From NCBI RefSeq assembly GCF_028583425.1, contig NC_072796.1:123725464-123789463 (forward strand): a stretch of 64,000 nucleotides of DNA, read 5' to 3'. Positions within the stretch are counted from its first letter, which is position 1. Each line of letters starts with the position of its first letter. This DNA comes from Eublepharis macularius. Its lineage: Eukaryota > Chordata > Lepidosauria > Squamata > Eublepharidae. Shown here piece after piece: positions 29,901 to 44,900 of the stretch. The notes under the pieces were generated by a model that was given only the letters and a program-made list of their open reading frames with translations, had not been told where the DNA came from and made no database searches. Both the position numbers and the translations under genes were made by a program.

Positions 29901-32900
29901 TACACCCTGCTGCACTAAAGGGGACTCTGCTCTTCTGATGGTTCATGAAACAAGAAACTGAATCGGGGATTCTCAGTTAACTATCCAAAACCACCACAGA
30001 AGGGTGAGGTCCTGGAGTTTGCTTTTGAAGTGGTTAGTAATATTCCTTGGAACAGAACAGGCATTATACTAGCCTATTCACTTGGCACCTTCCCCCAGTT
30101 TGGGATGTTCAGAGGCCAACATAATTATTAGTTTTCTCTGTGGAACAGATGTTTAGAATCAGAATTGCTCTCCCTATGGAGAAGGTTAACTGGTCCCCAG
30201 ATATCCCAGCACAGAGCTCACGACAATACCAGGAAAAGTGAGAGCATGGGGGAGCCGTGACATGCCTTCTGGTCTACCCCAAATTGGGGGCTGCCTCATG
30301 ATTACTATGGCTCTTGGCTCCACAGGCTATTCCAACCTTACCAACCCGTATTTGTGTAATTCCATAGGGGTAGCTTTGTTAGTCCATTGCAGCAAAAGAA
30401 ACAAAAGTGTAGTAACTCCAGAAAGACTAATTTTATTTCAGCATCAACTTTGTGAACTACAGCCCACATCAGGTGCATCTGACAAAGTAGACTCTAGTTC
30501 ATGAAGCTTTTGCTGGAATAAAATCTTGTTAGTCATTAATGTTCTCTTAGTCTCTTATATATTTTAACCATCTCTTGCTGCAATAAAAAGGGCATTTTCC
30601 ATATGGACATCTAAATCAACCTTAAACACCATGCCCTCCCCATATAACACCAGGATGGTAAGGAGGGAGAGATGGAAAGCTACTTACACTTCCTGGTCTC
30701 CTGGTACTACGTGATGCTTGAAGGCGCTCATGCCAGCAATCTTGATTTTTTTTTTTAATTTTTTATTGGTGAGTTTAAATTCCCAAATTTAATACATACA
30801 TTCCCTTCATATCTAATTAGTTCTGTTCCCCACCCTTTTCCTCCCCCCTCCCTATTGACTTCCAACAGCTTTCCAACCCTTACCCCCTATTTTTACTTAA
30901 TTCTATTTCACTTATGTTTTTCTACAACACACAGATCATAATATCTCTTACTCTAAGCATATTCTAATTCTTTTAAACATATACTCTATCGAATATACTA
31001 TCAATATAGTATCTATTATATACTATACCATACAATATGACATAGCATGCATTGTAATATAACATAACATATATGTTTATCTACTAGTAAATCAAATCTC
31101 CACACTCAATGGGACTGTGTTCTAAGCAAGTCTACTTAGTAAAGTGAGGCAGCGTGATGCTGAGAACCAGGGCTTTTTTCTGGGAAAAGAGGTGGTGGAA
31201 CTCAGGACTGCACAATAACGTCACTTTGGGTCAGCTGGAACAGGGGGGGGTTGTTTTTTAAAGTTCAAATTGCCCTTGGCGAAAATGGTCACATGGCCGG
31301 TGGCCCCGCCCCCTGATCTCCAGACAGAGGGGAGTTTAGATTGCCATCTGTGCCACGGCGCGGAGGGCAATCTAAACTCCCCTCTGTCTGGAGATCAGGG
31401 GGCGGGGCCACCGGCCATGTGACCATTTTCAAGAGGTGCCGGAACTCTGTTCCACTGCGTTCCTGCTGAAAAAAACCCCTGCTGAGAACTGCTGGCTTGG
31501 GTCAGAGACATCCAGGTTCACGTCACCATTGCATCAGGAAGCTCACTAGGTGACCTCAGGCCAGGCACAGTCTCTCAGTCTAACTTGCTTCAGAGGGCTG
31601 GTATGAGTGTGCGCATTGTGCCACCGAGCTACAATGCCCATCTATGCCATCCTGAGACTCCTTAGAAAAAGGGCAAGTTAAAAATGGAGCCCCGCTAAGA
31701 AAAGTAAACCATAAATCTTCCACGTAACGACTCAAGAACAAAGGCTTTCTTTGATTTGCTCATGCAACACGATGTGGAAACCTCCTTTACACTGTATAAA
31801 ATAATCTGAAAACTGGAGTGCAGAATTACGACACGAATACAGCCTGCTCTTCTAGTTCCTTTGATCCCTACAGAACTGAGGGTGGAACACTTCCTACTGC
31901 GTTTGAAGGTTTAATAGCAAATAAAATCTGTTTTTCATATTAGGAGTCAGATCCTGAATGACATCAGCGGCTTAAAAAGACTTCTTATTGATGCTTTCAA
32001 AACTACTGTCTTTAGGACAGAGTTATAATTTTCAAACCAACAGTGGAGTGGAGGAATGCAAAAGGGTGCTAACTTTTAGCTTTTGACAAACGAGATGCTG
32101 CTTTTAAACAGAGATGCTTTACTATAGTATGCAACGCCCTGGGTAATTTTTTTCCTAAGCAGGTTCAAACATTCATAAAATTAAGAACACAAACATTAGC
32201 TATTTGTCTTGATGCTTAGTGTTCTCATTTCTATAAAGTGATGGTAAAATAGAACAAAATCCAGCTTCGAACATTATCCTGCCCCTGCCCACCCCCACAC
32301 CACTCTTCCTCAACGTAACAAAGAGTGCACAGTGGAAAATGTAAAAAAACCAAAATGTTAAAAATTACTTTTGCAAGCATGCCAACACCTTTCATCATGA
32401 TTTGTGTATTATGAAACCACATCTTCATGAAACCTAGCTCTGGGTTGACACGACCATTCCCTTCTTTTGTTCATGCTTTTCCCAACAATCACTGTGGTGT
32501 AATGGTTAGAGCGTCAGACCAGGATCCTGGAGACCCAGGTTTGAATCCCCGCTCTGCTATGGAAGCTTGCTGGGTGAGTTTGGGCCAGTCACTCTCTTGC
32601 AGCCTAGCCAGCCACAGGGTGGTTGTGAGGACAGAAATGGGGACAATGTTGCAAGCTACTTTGGGTCCCCAGGGGAGGAGAACAATGGGGTATAAATGAA
32701 GAATCTGGTCATCAGCTGAATGCTGCTCCTAAATACAAAGATCTAGGGCTTTTTTTCAGGGGGAACGCGGGGGAACGGAGTTCCAGAACCTCTTGAAAAT
32801 GGTCACATGGCTGGTGGCCCCGCCCCCTGATCTCCAGACAGAGGGGAGTTGAGATTGCACTCCGCGCTGCTGCAGCACGGAGTGCAATCTCAACTCCCCT

Positions 32901-35900
32901 CTGTCTGGAGATCAGGGGGCGGGGCCACCAGCCATGTGACCATTTTCTCTGAGGGCAACCCACTGAGTTCCACCACCTTTTCCCAGAAAAAAGCCCTGCA
33001 AAGATCCCATCATTAGCGATGACAGCTACTAGCCATCTATTAACATCCTCCACTAGTTTGTCCATTGCCTTTGTAAGATCACCACCACCCATCAGGAGCT
33101 AATTCTGAAATCTTCTGCAGACAAGAAAGCCATCCATCAAACACTATACTCACAGCAACCTGCAAGTTTACTGGTTACCAATTAATTAAAACAATTTACA
33201 TCTCACTTTCCTAATGCATTTGTTCAAAGTGCCTTAACAACAAGTATCAGTAATACAGAGTTTCCCCTCACCCTGATGGGCTAAGATAACCACTTATGTG
33301 TGAAATGAGGCAGTCAAGCCAGTGACATACAATCTTTAGGGTGGTGAAGGCAAAATCCTCAACAATCCAGCCTCTGGGCTTCCAGAAACATTGTAAATTC
33401 TATAAAGGAAGCCATGCTGGTCTACTGCAGCCAAAAACAATGAACAGTCTTGTGGCATCTACAAAATCAATTCATTAACTGGACTTCCCCTTTCCTAAGC
33501 CAGAGCCCCCTTGGTCAGGTGCATACAATGTGGGGAAGAGTGGCATGGTTGCAGTTCAGCACCACAGCACAGGTTCACTGGCAGAGGTGAGAGATGACCT
33601 TGCAGTGCTCCAAAAGCAAGGGCCATTCAGAATACACGTGACTCCCAAAATAGCTCTCTTTGCCTGTAAATCGGCCAACTGGCCCAGCTTATTTGCACTG
33701 CGCCCGTTTCTATCCCCAGCATACTTGACATGGAACAATATGGAGCATGCAGCTGGTCGACACAAATGTCCCTTAAGCAACATCTGTTAGCTTTCTGGCA
33801 CTGTTCTCCAGCATCTTTTGTTTATTATAACTTTATACCCCCCGTAAGGGTGTACGAGAATAGCACAGAACAAGTATTACGAAACACCAGAAAAAGAGCT
33901 ACTTCTTGGCCTAGGTACTTGGACACTTCCCTGCATTTCTTTACAAGGCCTCACTGTAGACTGTATTTGCCACAGCAGCACTTCATTTTAAAGGATAAAG
34001 TACTGAAACTGTCTATGGTCATACTGTCTCCAGGGCTCACTCCAGGACGTTTGGTGAAAACCTTGAATATATTTTCAGGTGAAGTCATTTTTAAGGACAT
34101 AATTAGTAGGAGTAATGCAGCACTAACAGTCTGGATCTTAGGCAAAGTTACAGTCCTTCTAGGTCCACTAAACTCACTGGGCTCAGGGGGGTGCAACTAT
34201 GCACAGAAAGGCACTGTAAATCTTTGCTTAAAAAACAAAGAATGAGCAAGACACTCCCTCTATCACAAGAGTCTGCAGGGTATACTCATTTATTTTATTT
34301 AAAATATTTACATGCCGCCTTGCCACCCAAAACAGGCTCCTTAAGGCAATGAACAGCAAATGCTAAAACTTGTAAAATATTGACATTTAAAATGTATACA
34401 TAATTACAAAAAAATTAAGACATATAAACAGCCGCACACCTACACTCACCAGTGAGGCCAGTAAGAGTTTACTGGGGGGGTGCCAAATGAAACCAAAGCC
34501 TTCACCCACTGGTAGAAGACAGCAATAGACGGAGACAGACAAATCTCCAGCAGGAGAGAGTTCGAAAGATGACCGCAGAGGGGCCGGTTTATATGGGAGA
34601 AGGCAATCCTTAAAATATGCTGGTCACAAGGTGCACGGAGCTTTAAAGATCAATACCAGCAGCACCTTGAATTGGACCTGGAAGGAAACTGATGCCAGTG
34701 CAGATGGAACAAGACTGAAGTGATATGGGCCCTATGACCCACCCCAGACAACACTCTGGCTGCAGCACTCTGTACCAGTTGCAAACCAGACAGTCTTCAG
34801 GGGCAGCCACATAAAGCACACTGCAGTAATCTAATCTAGATGTTCCCAGGACACAGATCTCCGTGGCACGATCTTTCCTATCCAGGAAGGCCACAGCCAG
34901 CTCACCAAACAGATCTAGTGAAAGGCACTCATGGCCTTCACTGCCACCTGCTTATCCAACAGGAGGACAAGTCCTGCTCCTTTAGGGGGAGTGCAATCCC
35001 ATCCAGAACGTGAGATATTTCAATTGCTGGGTCATACCTTCCCCTACAAGTAGCACCTCCATTTTGTCATGATTAACGTTCAGCTTGTTAACCCTCATCC
35101 ACTCCAAAACCACCTCCAAGTTCACAGTTTCCACAGCCTCCCCGGGATCTGTTGGAAGCGCAAGATACAGCTGAGTGTCATCCGCATACTGGTGACCACT
35201 CAACCCGAATCCCTGGATGACCTCTCCCAGCAGCTTCAAATAGCTGTAAAACAATGCCCCCAGATGCAAAACAATGCCCCCAGTCCCCACCCCGAAAGGC
35301 GGTCCAGAAGGACACCATGTTCAATGGTATCAAAAGCCACTGAAAAGTCAAGGGGAATGAATAAGATGGCACTTTTCCTGTTCACTTCCTGGTGCAGGTC
35401 ATCCACCAGGGCAGTCCAATCAATACTCTTAGAACATATCTTCAGGACTCATCACAAGACGGGATACATCAGTAAAAACCACACTAGTTTATAGAAAACA
35501 AGCCCCAATCATTTCCAACTAAGTTAATATGCGCCAGGCAACACCTCACGTTCCTAGCTCAGTCTCAGCACAGGTGACACCTTGGAAAACCATGTTCTAT
35601 CCTAGCCATTCTGCAAAAAGGTGTCTTTTTGTCAGCTGAATTTGTCAGCAACAAAGGACTCGAGTGCATTTGCTTGCATCTATTGCTGAAATAAAGGGAC
35701 TGGCAGAGAATTAAGAGCCAGGTTAACATGCAAATAGTCACAGAACGAGTTTTTTGAGGGGCCAGTACACATCGGCAGCAATCAGATCACTGTGTTCTGG
35801 GGCATGTGCTGAATGCCCAATGATCCATGCATTATTTTTAAAATAAGCTACACGTGCTGTGGTCCATGAAAGGAACATCTTCTCTAGAATCAAGAGTGAG

Positions 35901-38900
35901 CTGCCATCTAAAAGATCCTCCTGTACCAGACAGATTGCTCATTTGACCTGGTATTCTCTGTCAGGAGGACCAGATACACCGTTGCTTAATGGCTTCGGTT
36001 CTGATGAGCCTAAACTGGGGATGCAAGAAGCCTGAACCAGGTATAAGAGCGGCTCACACACTTACAAAGTAATTTGCATTTTTTGTGTCTTTATAATTCT
36101 CCATGGCATGTGACTTATAATGTTCAGAAAAAACTAGGTTTTATGGGTCCATTTTATTGTCATCTGACAGAATTAGAAATCCTGGAGGTGAAGGAAAATA
36201 GCGAGCAATATAGTATTTAATTTCGCAAAACAGCTTTGCACAGTTAAAAAAAAAAGAATGCTGTAAATACAATCTCATAAAATGCCTATGCCAAAGCAGC
36301 TTCTGATTTGTGAAAAGCTAAAAATTAGCATTCCTCTGTGAATCACTGTTGGTGTGAAAATTATAACTGTCTATATGTTACCACTAATCTGAAGGCATAA
36401 AAATTAAACATAGTCAACTCTGTTGCATCAGTAAGGCTCAAAAATTCCAGTGAAGACCACTTCCATTTATACTTAAATAATATAATTGCTCGTTTCAATA
36501 CAAATTCCATTAGCTGTCAAGAAGGCTTCTACTTTAGAAACACAGACATAGAAACACAGAGCTGGAAAGGATCCGAAGGGTCACTCTGATGACATTCTGT
36601 AAGCTGTGCATGGTGGAATTATTCAGAAGGGATTCTGCCACTGCTACGTAATTTTAAATTATATGTTAGTTTTTATGGATTTTTAATTGTATACTGTTTC
36701 ATCACACTAAGTCCAGTTTCAGAGAAAGGCAGAGTAAAAATGCTTTAAATAAAAACAAACAAACAAATCTCTAACTCTAATGACTTGTCTGATCTTTCAC
36801 TTTCAAGAAACAACTCTGGGAAAGTCCAGAAAACATTCAATGCAAAGTTACTTTCTTTCATCTTTTTTCTTTTTGCTTGATGAATGATTTGTAATGCTTT
36901 TAAAATACATGGCTATTGTACTTTTCCAACAAACATTAGGACAGATTTTCAGATTCAAACACACATAACTTGACAATTACATGTGTCCCATCTTGTTATA
37001 AATGAGTCAAAGAGAGCTAGTTAATCATGGGTGTTAATGTCCCAGTGACAAAGGAAAGGTGCTAGTGAATATGGGGGAAACGGCTTCCCCAGAACAAATG
37101 TGCTCAGTATTCCTAGCAAAATAAAGCAACCAGGTCTGAACTTTTTAAAAAGATCCCAATGGAGAAGGCATAAGAGTGTGTTAGAAAAAACTGGCTTTAG
37201 AACAGGAAAAACACTAGTCATAGCTGGAATCTTGTCAAATCTGAAAAGTCGTAAGCGTCTCAGAGGCCACTCTTGGGTCTCAGTTCAGATGAGCTGCAGT
37301 CCTGTCAGTATCTGACAAAGTATGAAGCTGATTTAGACAATCATTAGTAAACCTTTCAAATTTGTTTTCAAATTTGCTTTCAAATTTAACTTCTGCCACA
37401 GGATCACTGAGAAGGTCTTTTCTCCCTGAGTCAGACGTGTGAAATGAGACCTTTAGCAGCCTACCTCACAACACTGTTGTGAGAATTCCCAAGAGAAAGC
37501 CCATTGAACAGAGAAAATTCTGTAGAAGTTTTAAGCAAAAAGTGTATTTCTCTCAAACATTGAAAGATCTTATTTTGGAGCGCTTGTTTACTTTTTTTTT
37601 TAACCTCAACTATTTTGTTTTCATGTTAGAAAATTTTATCTTATTCCTGCATGAATTGTGAAAGAGCCTTTTAAAATGGTGCTTTTATTCATGTGCTTGC
37701 TGTACACGGAATGCAAAGCATACAAATACATGAAGTGGCTGTATTTTAAATCAGACCATTAATCCGTTCAGTTTATAATCGGCTACTCTGACTGGTAGCT
37801 CTCCACAATCACAAGGAAACTGTTTGTATCCACCTGAGATTCTTTTCACTGCAGATGCGAGAAAATGGCCCTGCGACCTTCTGAATGCAAAGCATATTCG
37901 TTGTTACTGAACAACGCCCCCCACCCGACACCATGCAGTCATTGCATGTACAATACAAATTATCACCATAACACCAATATGGGAACATACAACACCGGTA
38001 CTGCGGCAGCTGCATTGGCTACCCGTGGAGTACCGAATCAGGTTCAAGGTTTTGGTACTAACCTATAAAGCCCTAAGTGGACTGGAACCATCGTACCTGC
38101 GGGACCGCCTCTCCCCATATGAGCCCCAGAGGACTCTTTGCTCGAGCGATAAACATCTGTTAAAGATCCCTGGCCCTAGGGAGGCTCGCCTAGCATCGAC
38201 CAGGGCCAGGGCGTTTTCAGCCCTGGCCCCAACCTGGTGGAACGCTCTGTCTTGTGAGACCAGGGCCCGGCAGGACTTGTTATCATTTCGCCGGGCCTGC
38301 AAGACAGAGCTGTTCCACCAGGCATATGGGTGATGCTGGGTGATGCCCCTCCCCGCAGTGGGGGGAGGTGAGTTTCTGTCCCTCCTGCCCAAAGTCATCT
38401 CACATCTTTATATGATCGTCTATAGGTGAATGTATAACGTGCTGCTATGTTTGCAATTTTGATAGCTGTATTTATATGGTGCCAATGTTTTAAATGAATG
38501 ATTTATATTATTTATATTTTAAATGGCTATTGCTGATGTATTGTGTACTGTGTTTTAAATTGTTGTAATCCGCCCTGAGCGCACTTGGTTGGGGAGGGCA
38601 GACTATAAATCTAAGTAAATAAATAAATAAATAAATAAATAAAATACATGCAGTACAGTGCCTTCCAAAGAAGAGTTCTGTTATCTATTAATTATTCAAA
38701 ATGCGTATATCCTCTCTTAATGTGCACTGAATGAATGTTGGCTTAAGGTAAAATCATAAAAGTGTGCAATAGCTTAGTTCCAGAAGAGAGAAAAGCAGTG
38801 GGGGTGGAATTTTTGCTGATTCTCCTTCTCCTATTGTAGACCTCGCCAGTCCCTATTCAAGTTGTTTCTGTGGCCCTGTTCCCCAAAGATAGAACTTCAG

Positions 38901-41900
38901 GGGCCATTCTGGGCTTAAACCTGAAGGGAGGAAGATGGGATAGTTGCGCTCCATGGACAGAATGCCCATCTATCAGCAAAGATTACTACTGGCCTAAAAA
39001 TCTAACGCAAAACCAGTAACAAAGCAACAGATACACTAACCTTCAATCACTCAACTAGAGCTTGACTCTTGAAAGCTTATATCCTGGAAATCTAGTTGGT
39101 CTCTAAGGAGCTACTGGACCCAACTCTTGCTCTATCAACATTGTATCTTTAAGGTGCTGTCCATGCAACTCTTATGCAATATCAAACATATCTCCCTGAC
39201 CCTCATTTACAAACTAGTTTGTGGATAAAATGGCTGACGTTCACTCCTAAGAACTGTGCTTGATCAGACCAATGGTCCATCTTGGCTAGTCTCCTGCTTC
39301 ACATTATTGATTAGGTGGTAGGTGAGGTGAGATATCTACCTGGGACCTGGAGACTGCTTGACAATCAGAATGGATGATACCAGCCATAACAGATCAACAG
39401 TCTGGTTCAGTATACAGCAACTTCATGTGTGCACATTATGGCCAACCAGATACTCTTGGAAGGCCCCTCAGCAGTGTACAGTAGCCAGGACCTCATTCGG
39501 CTGTTGCCTGCAGCACTAGTTTTCAGAGGCTTATTGTCTCTGAACATAGATACACAATGACATTAATTTCTGTACTGGAATTCACCTTGGGCTCTACTGA
39601 TTGCAGCTGCATCAAAAATATTTGTTGGTTCCATCTGAGGATGTGGGCAATATATTTGGAGAAGTCGGGTTTTGAGACCCAGCTTGTTTTGGTGACTCTG
39701 GGAGAGTCAGGCAGAATAACGCTACTGATTCTTCTGGACTTCGTAGTGCCGTTTAATACAACTAACTCATCAGCTAGGAAAATGCCTGCCTTAGATACGA
39801 TTGCATGCTTCCCTGAAAGATCAGGTTCTGATGAAGCTTAAAGTGATAAACACTCTGCTCAAACAAAAATTCAGTGAATCCTGAAAAGCAGAGTACAACA
39901 ACAAAAACTGATTTACCTACTGCCTTTCAGGACAACTTAATGCCACATTCAGAGTGGTTTACAAAGTGTGTTATTATGTAAGCCCTAACGACCACCATTA
40001 TATATTTTTTTCCTCAAATTCAAGAGAAATGTGTACACACCTATGTCCTGATAGGATGTTTCATAGCCTTGGGAATACAGCTGAAAATTCCTTGCTATTG
40101 ACCATAACAGCTCATGAGAGAGAATGTGGAACAGGATCTGATAACTATACCTTAAAGCAGCACTGAAGTGTTTATCTGGCCACTCCAACTAGGCTATGCG
40201 TAGGAAATCAAATAAAGTCATCAGCTCATACTCAGTGTCTAGTGTGCAACTTGAATGACAGAGAATGGGGAATGTGATTGGTAGGATCCATTCAGACAAG
40301 GAACAGGGATGCTTATGAGCACGACGGTGGTGAGGGAGCGCAGCCCGTTTAACCAACCTGGTGTTGACGGTCTTTCCAACATGTTCAAATGATGGTAGAT
40401 AAAAGCCTGACTATCATGAACAGTGTCCATATCAATCTCTTCCTCCTCTTGCGAGTTTGAGAACTAAAACAAAAACAAACAATATCAAGCTGCTTAGGGA
40501 GGGCCAATTAACGTGCTTTAAAAATATCCCCCCCCCTTTGACCATAGAAAACTATTCCAAAGAGGACATGCAAATCAAGCCCTTCCCACCCCCCAATACT
40601 GCAACTGACAGGCTCAGATATGCCTAAACCTGCATAGGATGGGATGCAAATTTTACTTTTATGATCTGGCATGGATGATAACAATTACTTGATGGTCATT
40701 TTCATTTTGCTGTCTGGCATCTAAGAGGGCCAGCACTTGTATGACAGGGCATTTTTTAAGAATGTGGCAGCCAGAGGAAAACTGGGTGGGGATCTTAGCT
40801 ACAACCACTGGGGCCTGGTCACTCTTTATCATGGTGTTCTGTAGTGTAATGAAAGCTAGGTTTGCATCTGCCCAGGGAGGTATCAAGTATTAGGTATCAC
40901 TTTGTTACCTTCCGCCTTTCTCAGAGTATATTGCAAAAGGGGTTGAGATCCCTTTCATCAGTCAGCTGTAGGACTGGACAGGTTGCTCAAGAAAGAGGGG
41001 GGTACTGACTGGCCACTCCTGGCAATGACTGCTACCTTAGGTGACCCCCCAAGCACTCAAAGTGCAAAGCCTGCTATTTACTTACCCTTATCTTGAGTTT
41101 GACTTTACTGTCTTCACTCTTCTCAAGGATCTGGCCTGGTTCCAGCGGGGACCCCAGAGGCGTGTCAGCTTTCCTCTTCAACCCCTGCTGGTGAGCAGGA
41201 GGTATGGCTGCTGCTTCTTTAACAAGATGATCATCCTCCTAAGGAACCAATAAAAAGCCTTGAATCAATCTTAGATAGTCCCCAAACACCATCAAGCACA
41301 GCAGCATAACACCATCGGCAGCATAGTGACACCAATTAAGAATTGGTTGGGGAACTTGAGATAATTTAGCCAGTGCTGCTGTTAATAAAGGAGGGGAGCT
41401 GCAGCAGGAGTTGTTCCAAATGCCCTGAAGCACAGTTTGGAGTGAGCACAAGTGCTATTCCTCCTACTAAACGCAAGAAACCCCTCCTTGCGCCAAGCCA
41501 GGTCATTCTGAACAATGACTGACATTTCTTATGGAACGAAGTTTGGTATATTACATACTTGTCTGACCACAACATGAACTACAGACATGCCAAAAAAGAG
41601 CGTATTTACATTGTTTTAGCATGGCTTGCATTTCATCGACTTCCAAGTGGAATCTGGGCCACTGGCTACTGAGAATTTTTGATGAATAAGCTATGGGGGG
41701 GGGGGGGGTTAGGAAAGTTATTACGAATGTGGAAGTGGAACTGTTTTTTGTCTGGCATTGTAAACAGCACTGGCCATTGCTGTTCCTGCATTTTTATATA
41801 TGGATTTTAGTTTTTGTTTTTATGATGTTTTTTGAATTGCTAGCCACCTTGGTGACCCTGATTGGGCAGAAAGGAGGGATTATCTGTTTTGTGAATAAGC

Positions 41901-44900
41901 AAACAAAGGACAAGATGAAGGAAAATGAGATAAGGAGGGAGAGGCCAGGAAAGAGAAGTGAGGCTGCCCTGGGTTAACTGGGCAACTGTGAGTTCTGGGA
42001 AGGCTGGACAAGAACAAGGAACTGCTCACGGTGCTTTGGAAGCCAACTATCTGTCCCAGGTTGTTAGGGTTGTTGGCAGGTTCTGGGCCACTTGACCCCG
42101 ACTCAGGGATGATGGTGGGATTCAGCACAGCTTTCTTTTCTTTCAGGTTAAGGACCAACCCGAGTTCTGGCAGTGGCAAACAAGAAGGTCTGCTGAGACC
42201 AAACAGGGTGGAGTACAGGTCAACAGCGCCACACCGCAGCCGCCAGTCGTGAGATGTACCTACGGAAGCAAGAGGAGAGCAAAGGTTCACACACTATCTT
42301 GTCCAATGTTTAACACCCGTTCTACTGCAAGCCGTGTGTGAGCTGCAGTTCCACAAGAGTGCAGAAAAAACACAGAATGTGGTACTGGGTGCAAGCTTCA
42401 GTGTCTTGGGACCTAAAACTTTCACTTAAAACAAGTCAACAAACAAGGCAAGTGATAGCCCTTATGTCTGAGAAGATAAGGCTTTGAATGTTTGCGGGGA
42501 AGGCATGCTTAAAACTCAGATGTGCTTAAGACTTCTAGTGGCTGGGGCAGGACTTCGGTAGCCTGCAGCATACTCATGCTCAGCAAATTTTAGAATAAAT
42601 CATGCGAAATGAGCGGATTTTCATGTTTTCACCAGAATTTGCATAATTCATACTGGTCAGATAATTCTGCTCTTCTCAGCACAGAATGGGATTTACCTTG
42701 ATTATTATAGCCCTGGCTCATAATGATCTCGTCTTGTCATAAGAATGGAAGGGGTGCCCTGCTGGATCAGACTGTTGATTCATGTCGTCCAGCATTCTGT
42801 TCAACACAACAGCAGCAAACAGGGCCCAGGGCCCAAAACCTTCCTGTGGTGTTGCCTCCTAGCACTGATACTGCCCCTAGATATGAAGGCTCCCTTTCGT
42901 CGTCGTCACGTCAGCTGGCCATTGATGGCCCCGTCCTCCACAAATCTGTTTAATCCTCTTTTTAATGCCATTTTTGGTAGTGGCCACCACTCCTGCCAAA
43001 GTTACCGAAATACTTCCTTTCGTCTATCTTGAATTCATTGCCCATCAACTTCATTGGGTGTTCCAGAGTTCACGTTGTTTAGCTTATCAGAATTACTTTA
43101 ATATAAGGAATAAAGATAGGAGAGTGTGTGTGTGTGTGTGTGGGGGGGGTGACACAGGTGTAGTGTAGAAGGTTGCTGCTGAAAAGTGGAGTGGCTTATT
43201 TCAGAAAGGGAGAGAAGGGCAGCATTAACTCCCACATACATATCAAGACACACACACACACACACACACACAAAGACCCAAAGAGAGATACAGTCTGAGA
43301 GTGGTATTTGAAAACATGGGATCTGAAGGTCATGCCCAGCTAGTTTCAAGCACAGTTCTAAGCTTTCGCCTCGCTTTCCCCTGCATTTTTGAGTTCTCTT
43401 CATCTTTGTTCTGCCTGTGTCTAAAAATCATAGGGAAAAGGGAAAGTCTTCTACACAACTGAGCTGCTGTGAGTTAAAAGAAACACTGAACCAACAGAAA
43501 ACAGTCCAGTAGCATCTTGAAGACTAACCAACTTTACTGTAGCATAAGCTTTCGAGAATCACAGTTCTCTTCGTCAGATGCTACAGTAATGTTGGTTAGT
43601 CTTCAAGGTGCTACTGGACTCTTTTCTATTTTGCTACTACAGACTAACACAGCTAACTCCTCCTCTGCTCTCTGAACCAACAGAGACCGACATAAGATAC
43701 CGCAGCATTTTTTAGTATAGTCTTGGTTCTTTAATTTTGTAATGTTCTTTGAATAAAATCAGTAACATACATTGTGCTACTGATGCATTATCACTTTCAC
43801 CAACTTTTATCTCAGTCTCCAACAACTGCAAACTAAGTAAAAAGATCATCCTGCCTTCCACCCACGATTTAAAAAACTAGGTCATCTCCCTAATAAAGAA
43901 AACTGCACAGAACAGGATGACCCAAATGTATACAGGGCCTGCAGCAGAATAAACTGCTTGTTCCAGCACGGCTAGTAAGTATCAGGGGAGAAAAGGCAGC
44001 CTGGAAGGAGTAAGGTTCAGAATGTGATTAGGAAGAACCCGTGCCTTGCCAAAATCCAGGTTGAGACAATGGGTTGCGCGCCATAATGCAAAACTACCAT
44101 TTGCAATGCTGACGTTCTTAAGCTCGATCATGCTTGCAGTTTTACCACTGGCCTTTCTTCTTCACATGGGTCGCCCACAGAGTACGACATACACATTGCT
44201 AATAGATTAGGGCAGGGGTGGGCAAATTGCGGCCCACGGGCCAAATGCGGCCCGCTAGAGTTTTTTGTGGCCCGCCAAGACAGTAGAAAAGTATGATAGG
44301 GCACATTTGTCTCATTAAACTTATTCTAAAATTAAATGTGCTTGCAGCTATAGATGATATGAAATTAGCACAATAAATAAATTGAATAAAACTACCACTA
44401 TTTTATTTAATTTATATTTATTGATTTTTATGATACAGTTTATACCTTTTCTGAAATGCAAAGTTAACTAATGAATGCAATCATTTTAAAAGGTGCGGCC
44501 CTCCGCTAACCTCCGCTCCCACAAAGTGGCCCCCGAGCCAAAACAATTGCCCACCCCTGGATTAGGGGTTTAAAATTCTTTATAAGGCCAGAATATATCA
44601 CAGAGATCCCAAATTCTCTTTGTGTGGCCATAGGCTCCTGTTAAAACAATGATATTCCCAACAGCCTTTGTCCGCTTTGGCTGTTCTTACTGGCCTCTCC
44701 TGACCTGCAGCTCCCCCCACCACAAAGCCACAACACTGAAGCTTGTTTTTTAAACAAAACAAAACAAAACCCCTTAAGTTTAAAAAGAAACTTGTGATTT
44801 GGGGCCAGAAGGAGACCATTTGAAAGCCACAGGAGTCACTTAAAAAACCATAGAAATGCACAACATTGTTCTCTGGACCGGGGCCTGTCTCTAAGTCGCA

